Origin: Acidianus manzaensis
Lineage (GTDB): Archaea > Thermoproteota > Thermoprotei_A > Sulfolobales > Sulfolobaceae
Reading direction: 5' to 3'
DNA: 64,000 nucleotides
Assembly (NCBI RefSeq): GCF_002116695.1
Contig: NZ_CP020477.1
Location: 855,501-919,500, forward strand
Shown: piece after piece, positions 37,095 to 47,233 of the stretch
Layout: each line of letters starts with the position of its first letter
Position numbering within the stretch: position 1 is the first letter of the stretch
Program-made: the position numbers and the translations under genes
Notes under the pieces: generated by a model
Seen by the model: only the letters and a program-made list of their open reading frames with translations
The model's database searches: none
What the model was told of the DNA's origin: nothing

Positions 37095-38534
37095 ATGACT
37101 GAATCTTTTTTAAATCCAAACCCTCTGATAAGACTTCAAGTTAAAGTTTTTTCTCCTCCTGATGATATTAATTCTAGTGAATTAGCCAAAGAATTAAAAG
37201 AACTATCTTCTAAGGCAATCATAATATTAGGCAAAAATGATGATAAACATTTACAGATATATAAAGAAGCAATAAAAGAGGCAGAGTTAGATCCTATTCT
37301 AATAAGAATAGTTGATAAAGACTCAAAAGAAGAGTTGGAATATAATAAAGTTATACTAGAAAATGCGTGGACTTCTGACTTAGCATTAATTGAAGAAAAA
37401 TCGGAAGCTATCAACAGGAGAGATTTATTTACAGGCAAAATAAAGAAAAGAAAGGAAAAAATAGATAAACCAGTTTACATAAATACTTATTGTAATTGGT
37501 TATATAGAGCATGTAATGTTTGTGAAGTATCATGTGCTTATAATGCAATAACTGTAGATAAGAAAACCGGCGTCTTAATAAATTATGATAAATGTACTGC
37601 ATGTGGATTATGCGTTGCTTCCTGTCCAGTTAGTGCTCTTCAATTTCCTTCAGTTTCACAGCAATCTATTTTTGAATTAGCTAAAATAAAAGGAGACAAA
37701 AAAATTACATGTTATAAAAATGATAAGAGTAATGGGATAAAAATACCTTGTTTAGCAATGTTATCAGAAGTAGATATAACGCTTTTAAGAAGCAGTGGAA
37801 AATTAACTTTTGAATGTCCTGGATGCGAATTAGAAAAGAATTTAAAGACTTTCACTGAACTAATTACTGAGTTAAATAATAAAATTGGAGGAATAAGTTT
37901 TACTTCTCCCTTATTGACAATTGAAAGTAAAGAAATCAAACAATTGAACGTTACCAGCAAGACTTTTTACAATAAAGCTGAAGCTAGAAAAGAGATAATA
38001 GAAAAAGAAGAGGACTTACCTTATATTGAGTTTAACGTTGACATTGATAATTCATGCACTATATGTGAAAGTTGCGTAAAGTGGTGCCCTACAAGTGCGT
38101 TGAAATTAATACGTGATACTAATACAGAAAAAATTGCCTTTAATCCTACTACATGTATAGGCTGTAACGTTTGTGAAAATGTGTGTCCAGAATCTTGTGC
38201 TCAAAAAGCTAATACTTTTAATTCTAATGGCGATAATAAGATTATGAGTATATTAAATCAGAAGGGCAAAATTATCAGAGTAACCAAAAGTAAAGATTTT
38301 AGTCGTAATATTAAAACCGTTTTTGAAGACGAGTTAGTTAGATGTAGAGTTTGTGGAGTTCCAGTAGGTTCTAGAAAAAGCCTGAATCATGTTAAAAAGA
38401 TTATGCAAGAGAAAGGAGGAAATAACTGTGTAGATGATGAATGGTTGGAAAGGTGTCCTAAGCATAGGGCAGAATATTCATTTCAAAAGAAATTTGGATT
38501 TGAAGCTAAATTTAAGCCTAAGAAGGTGAGTTAA
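37095..38534 (+). CDS. sreD: SreD, multi-cluster ferredoxin-like protein of the sulfur reductase operon
   Basis: 479 residues. Four ferredoxin-type motifs in two pairs: CNVCEVSCAYNA and CTACGLCVASCPVSA (about 137-180), then CTICESCVKWCPTSA and CIGCNVCENVCPES (about 320-375). A further Cys cluster, CRVCGVPVGS...CPKHR, closes the protein and may bind zinc. Between the pairs is a non-conserved region. No signal peptide, so it is cytosolic. Its role in the complex is not settled; assembly or an electron-transfer side path is likely. Confidence 0.88.
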   Translation: MTESFLNPNPLIRLQVKVFSPPDDINSSELAKELKELSSKAIIILGKNDDKHLQIYKEAIKEAELDPILIRIVDKDSKEELEYNKVILENAWTSDLALIEEKSEAINRRDLFTGKIKKRKEKIDKPVYINTYCNWLYRACNVCEVSCAYNAITVDKKTGVLINYDKCTACGLCVASCPVSALQFPSVSQQSIFELAKIKGDKKITCYKNDKSNGIKIPCLAMLSEVDITLLRSSGKLTFECPGCELEKNLKTFTELITELNNKIGGISFTSPLLTIESKEIKQLNVTSKTFYNKAEARKEIIEKEEDLPYIEFNVDIDNSCTICESCVKWCPTSALKLIRDTNTEKIAFNPTTCIGCNVCENVCPESCAQKANTFNSNGDNKIMSILNQKGKIIRVTKSKDFSRNIKTVFEDELVRCRVCGVPVGSRKSLNHVKKIMQEKGGNNCVDDEWLERCPKHRAEYSFQKKFGFEAKFKPKKVS

Positions 38535-39083
38535 ATGAGCTGGATAGATTATAAAATATATGCATACTTATTTCTAAGTCCAAGATATGTAGACAGAATT
38601 AAAGGTTTAGTAGAAGGAATTAGTGATAGAGATTATTATTCTAAAATTAAAAATATTATTGAAATTATAGACAAGGATTATGATAAATTTGCCACAGAAT
38701 TCACATCATGTTTTATAAATGACTTTAAGCATGTGAAATGTCCTCCATACGAATCTTGGTATATGGAAAAGACAATTTATGGGAAGTCTGCTCAAGAAGT
38801 TTTAGAAGAATACTTGAAATATGGAATATATCCTCAGAAGCAATTGCCTGATCATATTGCAACAGAAATGGAATTTGTATCTTATTTATTCTTTATTAAG
38901 GAAGAAAAGAAGGCGAATGCGTTCATAATAAATCATATACTGAATTGGACTCCTAAATTAGTTGACGATATAATAAAGCACTCTCATGGAGAATATGCTA
39001 AACTAATAGGAGAGAGTCTTAAATCTCTTATAGAATCTGAAAGCAAACGTATATCGTACTCTCAACAAGAAGTCATGCAATAA
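38535..39083 (+). CDS. sreE: SreE, TorD-like chaperone of the sulfur reductase
   Basis: 182 residues, helical, TorD/DmsD family. Conserved pattern CPPYESWYMEKTIYG, then LPDHIATEMEFVSYLFFI, and a C-terminal amphipathic region. Such chaperones bind the Tat leader of molybdoenzymes and hold the apo-protein until cofactor insertion, here for SreA. It directly abuts sreD (the ATG follows the stop), ending the operon. Confidence 0.87.
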   Translation: MSWIDYKIYAYLFLSPRYVDRIKGLVEGISDRDYYSKIKNIIEIIDKDYDKFATEFTSCFINDFKHVKCPPYESWYMEKTIYGKSAQEVLEEYLKYGIYPQKQLPDHIATEMEFVSYLFFIKEEKKANAFIINHILNWTPKLVDDIIKHSHGEYAKLIGESLKSLIESESKRISYSQQEVMQ

Positions 39084-39520
39084 GAGGTTTTTTAGAAACA
39101 ATATACATACTATAGAGATTAACAATTTATTTCTTATATTATTAAATTCCATTTTTGTAGTTAGCTAAAGCATTATAAGGTAGTAGATAGTTTTTAGTAA
39201 ATAGTAACAAATTATTGAAACTGTTTACACTGAAAAAAAACAAAAAAGATAACGGCATAAAAGACCAAAAATAACGTAAAAGACATTATAAAATTAACGT
39301 GAATCTCCTATTACTATTTTTTATTTTGATATATTTAACTCATATTAAAAACTTTTTTAATCTATGACGTTTCGTTAACCTAACTAATAAAAATTATTTA
39401 GATTTTCTTCTTTAAATAATAATCTTTTTATATATTTTTCCTTTAAATGTCTTTCTAGTAAATAATTTACTAATGAAGATTTCAAATAACTTTTTTTAGT
39501 AACTGAAAGTATAATGTTAT
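39084..39520. other. Intergenic, AT-rich, no gene seen
   Basis: 437 bases between sreE and the next hydrogenase gene, both on the plus strand. A terminator-like GGTTTTTTAG lies at 39086-39095. Homopolymeric A and T tracts are common. A TATA-like TTTTTATATATTTTT (39424-39438) is too far upstream to be a leaderless promoter for 39521. No RNA gene recognised. Confidence 0.4.
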
Positions 39521-40012
39521 ATGGATTACTGTGAAGCACTTAAAGAAATTCTTAAACATAATATAGTTTGGATAGAAGCTCAGTCGTGTTCTGGAGAAAC
39601 AGTGATGATTTTAAAATCAGGATGCGAGGGAATAGACGAATTATTTTTCCATTCTTCACCGGTCAAGCTAATTTCTATCATTGCAGAAGAAAAGGCTGGG
39701 AAAGAAATGCTTAACGACATTTTGAATTCTGACAATTATATTCTAGTGGTAGAAGGCGCTATTCCTAAAAATGATGAACTTTGTAATTTTGGAGGATTAA
39801 CGTGTAAGGAATTATTAACTAGATTATCAGAAAAAGCTTTAGCCATAGTTGCTGTAGGTTCTTGTGCTGTTAATGGTGGAATTATAAGGGAAGTAGGAGG
39901 CTTAGGAGTTAGTGAAGTATTAAATAAGAAAGTCTATGAAGTTCCTGGATGTCCTGCATCTGATAAAACAATGGTCGCAATGCTTTATTCAGTTCTTCAA
40001 AAAGGTGGATGA
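39521..40012 (+). CDS. Very short [NiFe]-hydrogenase small subunit (proximal-cluster domain only)
   Basis: 163 residues, against about 300-420 for the other small subunits here. It keeps the flavodoxin-like domain with proximal-cluster ligands C23 (QSCSGE), C115 (GSCAVNGG) and C144 (PGCPAS). Position 26, the usual second Cys of CxxC, is Glu. The whole C-terminal domain with medial and distal clusters is absent, and there is no Tat signal or membrane helix, so it should be cytosolic. The large-subunit ATG follows one base after its stop, so the pair is co-translated. Confidence 0.85.
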   Translation: MDYCEALKEILKHNIVWIEAQSCSGETVMILKSGCEGIDELFFHSSPVKLISIIAEEKAGKEMLNDILNSDNYILVVEGAIPKNDELCNFGGLTCKELLTRLSEKALAIVAVGSCAVNGGIIREVGGLGVSEVLNKKVYEVPGCPASDKTMVAMLYSVLQKGG

Positions 40013-40013
40013 A

Positions 40014-41543
40014 ATGGATTTATCTTTAGATCCTATAAGCAGAATTGAAGGACATTTAGGTGTTAACGTAAAAGTAGAGGATGGAAAGTACGTTGAGGCA
40101 AAAATTGGAGTATCAATGTTTAGAGGATTTGAGAATTTACTAAAAGGAAAGGATCTTCATTTAGCTCCTAATATTACTGCTAAGATCTGTGGAGTATGCG
40201 GAGCTACTCATACTTTAGTTTCTACTGAAGCATTAGAAATGGCTACTGGAGTATATCCTTCTGAAAGATCTATTGCTTTCAGAAATGTAGCTTATTCTTT
40301 AGCTGATCTCATGTATAATAACGTTACAGTAGCCTTTCTATTTCAAGGAATAGATTATTCTACTGAAATTGTTTCTAAATATACTCCTAAGGAATTTGAG
40401 AGAGCTAAAAATACTTCATCAGAATATAAGGACGTTCATGGTTATTCTAAAATTTCAGATATAATGGATAATCTCTATTTTGGAAAAGAAATTTATAAGG
40501 AAGCATTCAAGCTTCAAACTTCTCTAAGAGATTTAGCTACTTCAATATGGTTAAGGTACCCTCAACCTCTAAGTATGAAGCCTGGAGGAATAACTATCAG
40601 AGATCCTAATGTTATACAGAAAGTAAAGGATTTCATGAAGCAGGATAAGACAATAGAAAAACTGTTATATGTAATGGCAGATTTAAGAGAATTCTACAAA
40701 GATATTTACAAAAAAATTGATAATAATTTCGTAACTTATGGATTATTGGAAAGTGGAGAGTATAATGCCGATTATGAAGAAATAGATAATTGGGCTGATA
40801 AAAGAGTTTTTCCTCCAGCATTGATAAGAAATGGAGAATTAATAGAATCTAATCTTTCAAAAATCCTCTTAGGAGTTAGAGTTTATGTGAAAGACACTCC
40901 ATACGATGAATGGAATAAAGATGTGGAAAAAGACGATTTAGGGAATGAGATTGATGTAAGGCATCCATGGAATAAGGAAACTAAAATAAAATCTCTAGTT
41001 ACTACTAACTTTGTTCCTACAGTTAAACAGTTCTACAAAGACGAATTTATGCCTGCTACAGGGGATATAGCTAGGTTATATTCATATAGATTAAGAAGAG
41101 GAAAAATCTCTGCGTTAAACTATTCATGGGAGTATAGAGCTAATGATGTAATAGAGAGAACTTTTGCTAGAGTATTTACAGTAGCTTTTCTAAAAGAATA
41201 TTTGGAAAATATAGAAATTCCAAACGGATCCTTAGATCCAATAAAAGGTAAAAGAGATTATACTCTTAGTGTAGGTGCTCATGATGCCCCTAGAGGTAGT
41301 AATGGTCATTGGCTAATAAAGGATCAAAATAAAATAAAGAGATATCAAATCATAACACCTAGTGATAGGAATTTTAGTCCTTTAGGAGGACCTGTCGAGA
41401 ATTCCATAATAGATCAAAAAGTTACTGAGGAGAATATAATATCTGGATTAGATGCATTAAGAATAGTTAGAAGTTTCGATCCATGCTCTGCTTGTGCTGT
41501 TCACCTAGAATATAAAAACAATAAAATTTTAATTCAAGTATAA
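40014..41543 (+). CDS. [NiFe]-hydrogenase large subunit partnering the short small subunit
   Basis: 509 residues from ATG 40014, preceded by AAGGTGG. All active-site motifs are intact: [22 protein letters not shown] with C59 and C62, [11 protein letters not shown], and DPCSACAVH with C491 and C494. A 12-residue tail after the last His would be a protease substrate. It is shorter than HynL but similar to it in the central region ([18 protein letters not shown] against [16 protein letters not shown]). No exported partner, so the enzyme is probably cytosolic or bound to the inner face via the Isp-like proteins. Confidence 0.92.
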   Translation: MDLSLDPISRIEGHLGVNVKVEDGKYVEAKIGVSMFRGFENLLKGKDLHLAPNITAKICGVCGATHTLVSTEALEMATGVYPSERSIAFRNVAYSLADLMYNNVTVAFLFQGIDYSTEIVSKYTPKEFERAKNTSSEYKDVHGYSKISDIMDNLYFGKEIYKEAFKLQTSLRDLATSIWLRYPQPLSMKPGGITIRDPNVIQKVKDFMKQDKTIEKLLYVMADLREFYKDIYKKIDNNFVTYGLLESGEYNADYEEIDNWADKRVFPPALIRNGELIESNLSKILLGVRVYVKDTPYDEWNKDVEKDDLGNEIDVRHPWNKETKIKSLVTTNFVPTVKQFYKDEFMPATGDIARLYSYRLRRGKISALNYSWEYRANDVIERTFARVFTVAFLKEYLENIEIPNGSLDPIKGKRDYTLSVGAHDAPRGSNGHWLIKDQNKIKRYQIITPSDRNFSPLGGPVENSIIDQKVTEENIISGLDALRIVRSFDPCSACAVHLEYKNNKILIQV

Positions 41544-41556
41544 TAAGTTTGGAATT

Positions 41557-41645
41557 TTTCTGTTATTAGAATTTAATGACAATTCATAGCTTCAGTAATA
41601 AATCTTTCTGTCAAAAATTTTGCATATTCATGACCTATATAAGTG
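41557..41645 (+). repeat. Possible degenerate copy of the dispersed element
   Basis: TCTGTTATTAGAATTTAATGACAATTCATAG parallels TCTTTATTAGAGCAATTCATAG of copy A (13954-13975). It lies between the convergent ends of two hydrogenase-related genes. Weak, since both are AT-rich. Confidence 0.3.
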
Positions 41646-41677
41646 TAGTATAAATTTTACATAAAAGAACGTAAAAA

Positions 41678-42193
41678 TTAGATTAACGTTTCTTTAAGCT
41701 TTTTGAACTCATTTATAGTATCGATTAAGCTAATATAAGACTCGTCTCTTTTTATTATTTTAACTGTATTGTCTATTTGTATTATAGTAAATTTTCTCTG
41801 ATTCATATTGAGATTTTTTGTATTAGAAATAATTATTCCTGTTAGCATTACGTTTCCAATAAGAGGCAATACTGAAGGCAAATGAATTACATTTTTTAGG
41901 CTAACTTTATCATCTATTTCACATTCTACTTGATATGCCCATACAAATTCGTTTAACCTTATTTGATTGTTTATCCATCTTAAGAACGAGTCTTGCAAAG
42001 ATTGGGATTTATCTCCATCAGAAGAGAAGCTTATTGCATTTACGAAATCTTGTGCTTTTTCATTTCTACTGAGTTCCACTTCTACATTGTTGAATACGAA
42101 ATAATCATCATTATTATTAAAATAGTTAGAGAAAAAATGTTTAGGAATAGATTTAGAAAAAAATATTGAATTAACTGTTTTTATTATTTGCAT
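41678..42193 (-). CDS. Unknown protein of the second hydrogenase locus
   Basis: 171 residues, no recognised domain and no membrane segment. It is the last gene of the minus-strand set 46080-41678 and overlaps the preceding gene by 23 bases. The C-terminal part LTGIIISNTKNLNMNQ has weak similarity to the protein at 4465, which is also in an Isp-containing hydrogenase operon. If real, this would make it a conserved accessory factor of Isp-linked hydrogenases. Confidence 0.55.
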   Translation of the reverse strand: MQIIKTVNSIFFSKSIPKHFFSNYFNNNDDYFVFNNVEVELSRNEKAQDFVNAISFSSDGDKSQSLQDSFLRWINNQIRLNEFVWAYQVECEIDDKVSLKNVIHLPSVLPLIGNVMLTGIIISNTKNLNMNQRKFTIIQIDNTVKIIKRDESYISLIDTINEFKKLKETLI

Positions 42194-42515
42194 TTATATC
42201 TCCTTTAAAATGCATTGCTATTTGCCATAATACATCTAATGGATTTTCTATATTTAATGGAGTTACGTTTGACGATATGGCTGTGGCTCTCCTTACTTCA
42301 TCTATAGGTTCTTTAGAATCTTTTATTTCTGCATTTATTCCTAATTGTTTAGCCAAGTTAAGTAATTCTTGCTTAGAATCTACTGGAGCATATCTTTTAG
42401 GCATTAGTAACTTAATTATTTCTGGATCTGCTCCTGCTAGATCTCTTAAAGTATCATCTATAATTTCTTGAATTCCTAGTTGTTTGAGTATAAAACCCCT
42501 TAGTAAAGAACTCAT
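42171..42515 (-). CDS. Unknown helical protein of the second hydrogenase locus
   Basis: 114 residues, predicted helical. It includes a segment shaped like RDLAGADPEIIKLLMPKRYAP, possibly a small binding module. It overlaps its upstream neighbour (Isp2-like) by 4 bases and the downstream gene by 23, so it is translated with them. Function unknown. Confidence 0.55.
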   Translation of the reverse strand: MSSLLRGFILKQLGIQEIIDDTLRDLAGADPEIIKLLMPKRYAPVDSKQELLNLAKQLGINAEIKDSKEPIDEVRRATAISSNVTPLNIENPLDVLWQIAMHFKGDINANNKNS

Positions 42516-43780
42516 GATTTAATCGCCTTCGATAGTATGGTAGTATAGTAATATGATTTATCTAGTCCTTGAGAATCTCTTATCGCATTATCCATGGAAA
42601 GTTTGCAATTCGGATCTAAAGTCACTACTGACTTAGCCCAGGTCGATAATTGAGAGGAAGCGTATTTCCTCATATCTTTTATTATATCAGCTTTTTCCTT
42701 TATTAATTCTAAATGATGACCGCATGTGAATAAGTTATGCGATGAAGGAGAAGGTTTAGGCTCTTTGAAATTTGGAATACTTAACCTCAATATTTCTCTA
42801 GGAGGTTTTTCTAATCCACCTAATCTGCTCATAAATTCTGAATCATGTACAGTTATATCATCTTTAAGGTCTGCTTTCTCAATTTTTATTTTTCCTGCCT
42901 TATACTCTTCGTAGACTGTTTCAGATAAATGCTCGACTTTTATATCTAACTTATACCTTAAACTTTTTGGACCTTGCCATCTTAGGAAGAAGAATCCAGC
43001 TCCATCTGAAGTAACAATTTTCTTTACTCCTAGTTTTTTAGCTTCCTCATAAATTTTCATGAATTGGCTTCTAGCAGTTTCAAAATCTCCTGCAAAATAT
43101 GCATAATATCCTATGTCATAGATTTCGCTACTAACAGTCCACTTTTCATGCATATTTGACATGATAGTATCTATTTCTGTGATTGTATCCCTATTTACCT
43201 CTAATGCACTAGGAACGTACAAAATTTCAGCGTTTATATTTGTTGGCAAATCTTTAGCAATCTCATTCCACTTTTCTTTCTCTATTCCTAGAGCATTACC
43301 CACTTTTTTGGTATTCTCTATCCAACTCTCAACCTCAGGTAAATTAGTTCCAGAATAATGTAAGATTCTTCTCAAAAGTAACGCAGTATACCAGTTCGGT
43401 ATTTCTAAAGGGGAAATATCAGTACATGCTCCACATGCGGTGCAGTTATAAGCTGATTCTCTCCATTGCTTTAATTCTTTTGAAGATATTCTTCTGAGTC
43501 TTAAGTATCTAGCTACTATTCCATAACCTGAATAGAACATAGAAAACATTTTATTTATTTCATAAGTTCTCCACGCAGGAATGTCAGTTGATTTTTCAGT
43601 AACTAGCCAAAACGGACAAGCAAATCTGCATACTCCACATCTCATGCATTCTTGAACTCCCCATACATCAGCAGGAGACATTTCATCGAATACTCTTGAA
43701 ACTAATTGTCTTTTTATTTGAATTTTTCCTCCTTTTTCCACTTTGAATCCCCCACAAAAGTCATTCTTTCTTTCTGCCAT
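42512..43780 (-). CDS. Isp2-like protein with partly lost iron-sulfur ligands
   Basis: 422 residues, same layout as Isp2. The first cluster motif CMRCGVCRFACPF is intact. The second is CTACGACTDISPL, with Ser where the fourth Cys should be. The C-terminal CCG-type region has lost most ligands: DPCQLGR is replaced by HDSEFMSRLG, CCSRGG by FTCGHHLE, and the last motif reads LDPNCK. It may still carry one or two clusters. It overlaps the Isp1-like gene by 20 bases. Confidence 0.8.
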   Translation of the reverse strand: MAERKNDFCGGFKVEKGGKIQIKRQLVSRVFDEMSPADVWGVQECMRCGVCRFACPFWLVTEKSTDIPAWRTYEINKMFSMFYSGYGIVARYLRLRRISSKELKQWRESAYNCTACGACTDISPLEIPNWYTALLLRRILHYSGTNLPEVESWIENTKKVGNALGIEKEKWNEIAKDLPTNINAEILYVPSALEVNRDTITEIDTIMSNMHEKWTVSSEIYDIGYYAYFAGDFETARSQFMKIYEEAKKLGVKKIVTSDGAGFFFLRWQGPKSLRYKLDIKVEHLSETVYEEYKAGKIKIEKADLKDDITVHDSEFMSRLGGLEKPPREILRLSIPNFKEPKPSPSSHNLFTCGHHLELIKEKADIIKDMRKYASSQLSTWAKSVVTLDPNCKLSMDNAIRDSQGLDKSYYYTTILSKAIKS

Positions 43781-44639
43781 ATGAATATCCTCTAAATCCT
43801 TTTCCTAGGTAGTATCCAAACATGTGCCATCCTTTGCTGAAAGGAATGTAAGCTATAAATATTCCAATCATTGCTATGTGAAATCCATACCAATTAGCTT
43901 GATTAGGAATTCCTAAGTAAGGTATCGAAAAGTTATACATAGCTCCTAATCCTGTAATTATCACTAAGAGTAATAGTATTAAGAACGTATAGTCTCCTAC
44001 TGAACTTAATCTCTTGTGTCCAGTAGCATCTTCCACAATTCTTGTCACTAAATATCCTAGAAGTCCAGCTAGTGCCAATAGAGCCATCATTGTTCCATTC
44101 ACTAAAACTGATAAGAATCCCCATGGATCAAAAGTTGAAGTAGATACTTCAGCAGAGTTCCAAGCTCCTAACGGATTTAAAATCCCACCATGACTATACG
44201 CATTACTTCCCAGTAAACCCATTTGATATGCTGACGTAAACTGTTCTGGTGTAGAAATCTTAAACAGAAACCACAGAGGATCTGAAACTCCAAATATCTG
44301 TCCGAAGATGTAGTTCCACGCTATTATATGTATACCCACAATGATTATTACTCCTAAGACAAAAATGTGCCACAAGATTGTTTCTATTATAAGGAATGGA
44401 TCCTTTTTAGTTGCAGTCCTAAAAGGAGTAGGAATAGCTGTAACTGCTTCCTTAAATTCAGTTCCAAATCCTGCAGTAGCATAGGTAATAGCTCTTCTTC
44501 CTATAAAATATCTAGAAATCCTATAGATTACGCCGAATATAAAAATTAATAGACTAACAGGAAATATTACATTTAAAGCCCACCAGTATAAGGAATCTGA
44601 AGAATATGACGCTCCAATAGCAAAAATCACTGGTATCAT
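43761..44639 (-). CDS. Isp1-like b-type cytochrome membrane protein
   Basis: 292 residues with about five hydrophobic helices. It parallels Isp1 in the N-terminal SLYWWALNVIFPVSLLIFIFG and the C-terminal HMFGYYLGKGFRGYSYGRK, and has helix histidines (ETILWHIFVLG, IVGIHIIAWNYI, YGFHIAMIG) for heme. It keeps the order large subunit, Isp1-like, Isp2-like on the minus strand. Confidence 0.83.
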   Translation of the reverse strand: MIPVIFAIGASYSSDSLYWWALNVIFPVSLLIFIFGVIYRISRYFIGRRAITYATAGFGTEFKEAVTAIPTPFRTATKKDPFLIIETILWHIFVLGVIIIVGIHIIAWNYIFGQIFGVSDPLWFLFKISTPEQFTSAYQMGLLGSNAYSHGGILNPLGAWNSAEVSTSTFDPWGFLSVLVNGTMMALLALAGLLGYLVTRIVEDATGHKRLSSVGDYTFLILLLLVIITGLGAMYNFSIPYLGIPNQANWYGFHIAMIGIFIAYIPFSKGWHMFGYYLGKGFRGYSYGRKKE

Positions 44640-44643
44640 TATC

Positions 44644-46080
44644 TCACCTTAACTGCATAGCATATCTATAGAATACTTTCAATACATTAGATAAATCTAC
44701 AGGAGCACCTAAAGTTTGGAATCTTACTCTACCACTTGGTGTAACCATATGCACTCCACATACAAAGCATGGGTCAAACGATCTCAGCGTTTGTGCAAAT
44801 TCGAATCCATCCCATTGCGATTCTGGAATTACAGTTAACCTAGGAGTTCCTTGTATATTATAGTCTGGATTGCCCATAATAGCCTCTTCGAAAGTTCCGG
44901 CACCATGAGTTGGAGACGCTGGCTTTATAGTCTGAATTCCATCATCATATGTTAGTTTAACTCTAGGTCCAGCATTTACAGTAGTAGGCTGGATTTGCTG
45001 TGGATTAATTGTAGGAACTGTAACTCCTTTACCAGTAGCAAATACTTCTGAATGATACTGAGCTCCTCTAGGCGCTTCTTTCATTCCAACTCCGATAGCT
45101 ACATTTTGGTTAGTATTCTTTACATAAGTCCAAGAAGAAGGTGGCATTGAACTTACTTGTGTCTTACCCTGTTTTAGCCAATTCATTGCGGAGAACCATG
45201 CAATCCACATTCCCATACCATCTAATCCAGCCTCAAAAGCTCTTGCTCTCATTCTCTCAATAGCATTAGTAATAATTTTTCCTCCAGATAGCGCATATGG
45301 TGCAATATATTTGAATTCTATTTCTTTTCCTTGAGAGCTAGAGAATTCTGGCGGAACTGATTCTGTTGTAGTACTTACAGAAGGTAAATAGAATTTAACA
45401 CTCATCTCGTTACTATTGTAATAAGCTCCTAATCCTGCTACAGAATAATAAGATGAATATATTGGAGTAGGTGCTTGAGGCTGAAGAACTTGAGCATACA
45501 TTACAGCTTGAGGATCAGCTTCTACGTTATAGTATAAATTACTTATAGGCTTATATCCTTGATATGGTACAAATCTAGGAGACATAGCCCATGAATATGG
45601 CGTAGGATAGGCCATAGGCACGGATCTAGGCTGAGGTAAAGGCATAGTCCATTTCCTCCAAGGATGATAATAACTTACAGGATTTCCTATAGGATCTTCT
45701 GTTATTCCAGAAACTTCAGAAGGAACTTCAGACGCAAAACCATCTTTATACCATGGATTATACCATGAAGATTCTACAAATTCTCTCATTCCTAAGTTTA
45801 TATCTATTAAATCATTAGTTACTAATTTAGGTGTAGAAGTACCTGGTTCCTGAATTACTAAACCCGGCTTTACAACTCTAGCCCTTCCCCAATCTCCCAT
45901 ATGTTCATACGTAGCATCGTATGGCATTACAGGAGTTGAGGTTGGAGTCACTGATGGAGCTTCAGATACATCACCTTGACCATAAGAGACAAAATTACCC
46001 GGCCTATTTCCTTCTTCAGCAAATCCTAAAGTACCATTTATAAACTGAATAAAACCTATTTCGCTATAAGTATAGTAGTC
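44644..46080 (-). pseudogene. [NiFe]-hydrogenase large subunit lacking its N-terminal half
   Basis: From GTG 45951 the frame encodes 435 residues, and it is open upstream to 46080 (just after a stop) without any ATG, GTG or TTG. The protein corresponds to the C-terminal part of a group 1 large subunit: NFVSYGQGDV, KEAPRGAQYHSE and DPCFVCGVH (C395 and C398 from the GTG) with a 34-residue tail. The N-terminal RxCGxC motif, two of the four nickel ligands, is missing. The 5' junction overlaps the 3' end of the Nramp-like gene. Probably a deletion remnant, though the frame and the downstream operon are intact. Confidence 0.75.
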
Positions 46081-47233
46081 CTATTATACCTCCAATTATT
46101 ACTAGAGATAACATTATAAAATACAGTATAGATCTAGATTTTGTGTAAGAGAATTCCTTCATTATTTTTTTATTTCTTATTAATATTCCTATAAGTATTG
46201 CTGGTATTGCAATAACTAATGGAGACAATGATAATAAAGTTAGAACAAAGTCAAATATTTCAGAAAAATTATTACTTAATAAAGCTATAATAATCATAGC
46301 TGGTATTGATTCAATAATATATATTTTTATAACATTATTATAATTATTTTTATCTAAAGCTTCTAATACTCCCCAAGCACTACTTAAAGATACTACTATG
46401 AGTGTTAAAAATCCTGAGCTTATTAGTATTATGCCGAATATATAATGAAATTGATTAAGAGCATTTACTAACTGTTGAGCATTTGTTGGATCTATATTAA
46501 GAATTCCAGTCCCTATTATTTCAGAGAATACTATTACGAGTTCCGTTACTAGTGACCCAGCTAATGTTTCTAAATTAACCCATCTTACTTTTTTAGATTT
46601 ATTTATGCTTAATTCTGAATATTTAAGTGCCGTAGCTGAACTCTGGTATATTAACATACAGGGAGGTGTAACAACAGCACCTATGTTTACAGCTAAAAAG
46701 AAAAGGAAATTTTTAGAGGTTGAAAAATAGAATATATCTTTAGTAAAATATAATTTAGGTTCTATTATAATCAAGGACGATATAATCATGGTCAGAGAGA
46801 TTAATATTAGTATTTTCTCCGTAATTTCATAATTTTTTGACAATATTATCATTATATGTAATGTGAAAAATAATAAAAGGCCTATAAGCGGATTAATTCC
46901 TATCAAGTAACATCCAATGGAAATTCCAGAATATTCACTTAAATATGTAAAAAAATCAACAAAAAATATTGGTACTGTAGATAAAAGAGATACTCTCTTA
47001 GAGTAGTATTGTCTAACAAGCTTACTTACTCCAGAGTTAGTTACTGCACCTAATCGTCCAACAGCTTCTTGGATAACGAATAAAGGAATTGATAAAATCA
47101 AAACAAACCATATCAGTTTATATCCATATTCTTCACCGGTAGATACTCCACCTAATATACTAGCTGCATCTGAATCAGCTAGTAGAGCTATCCAGGCTGG
47201 GCCAAAAAGCCTTATAGAATCCCTTATACTCAA
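46064..47233 (-). CDS. Nramp-related divalent metal transporter
   Basis: 389 residues with about eleven hydrophobic helices. Helix 1 has GPAWIALLADSDAASILGG where canonical Nramp has DPGN. Helix 6 has GAVVTPPCMLIYQSS in place of MPH. It thus belongs to the divergent Nramp-related branch, for which metal selectivity cannot be read off; Mg, Mn or Fe are possible. Its 3' end abuts the truncated hydrogenase gene. The start is divergent from dpsL. Confidence 0.82.
   Translation of the reverse strand: MSIRDSIRLFGPAWIALLADSDAASILGGVSTGEEYGYKLIWFVLILSIPLFVIQEAVGRLGAVTNSGVSKLVRQYYSKRVSLLSTVPIFFVDFFTYLSEYSGISIGCYLIGINPLIGLLLFFTLHIMIILSKNYEITEKILILISLTMIISSLIIIEPKLYFTKDIFYFSTSKNFLFFLAVNIGAVVTPPCMLIYQSSATALKYSELSINKSKKVRWVNLETLAGSLVTELVIVFSEIIGTGILNIDPTNAQQLVNALNQFHYIFGIILISSGFLTLIVVSLSSAWGVLEALDKNNYNNVIKIYIIESIPAMIIIALLSNNFSEIFDFVLTLLSLSPLVIAIPAILIGILIRNKKIMKEFSYTKSRSILYFIMLSLVIIGGIIGLLYL

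Noticed and set aside
46064..47233. Canonical MntH manganese transporter
   Set aside because: The DPGN and MPH metal-binding motifs are replaced, so only a general Nramp-related call is justified.
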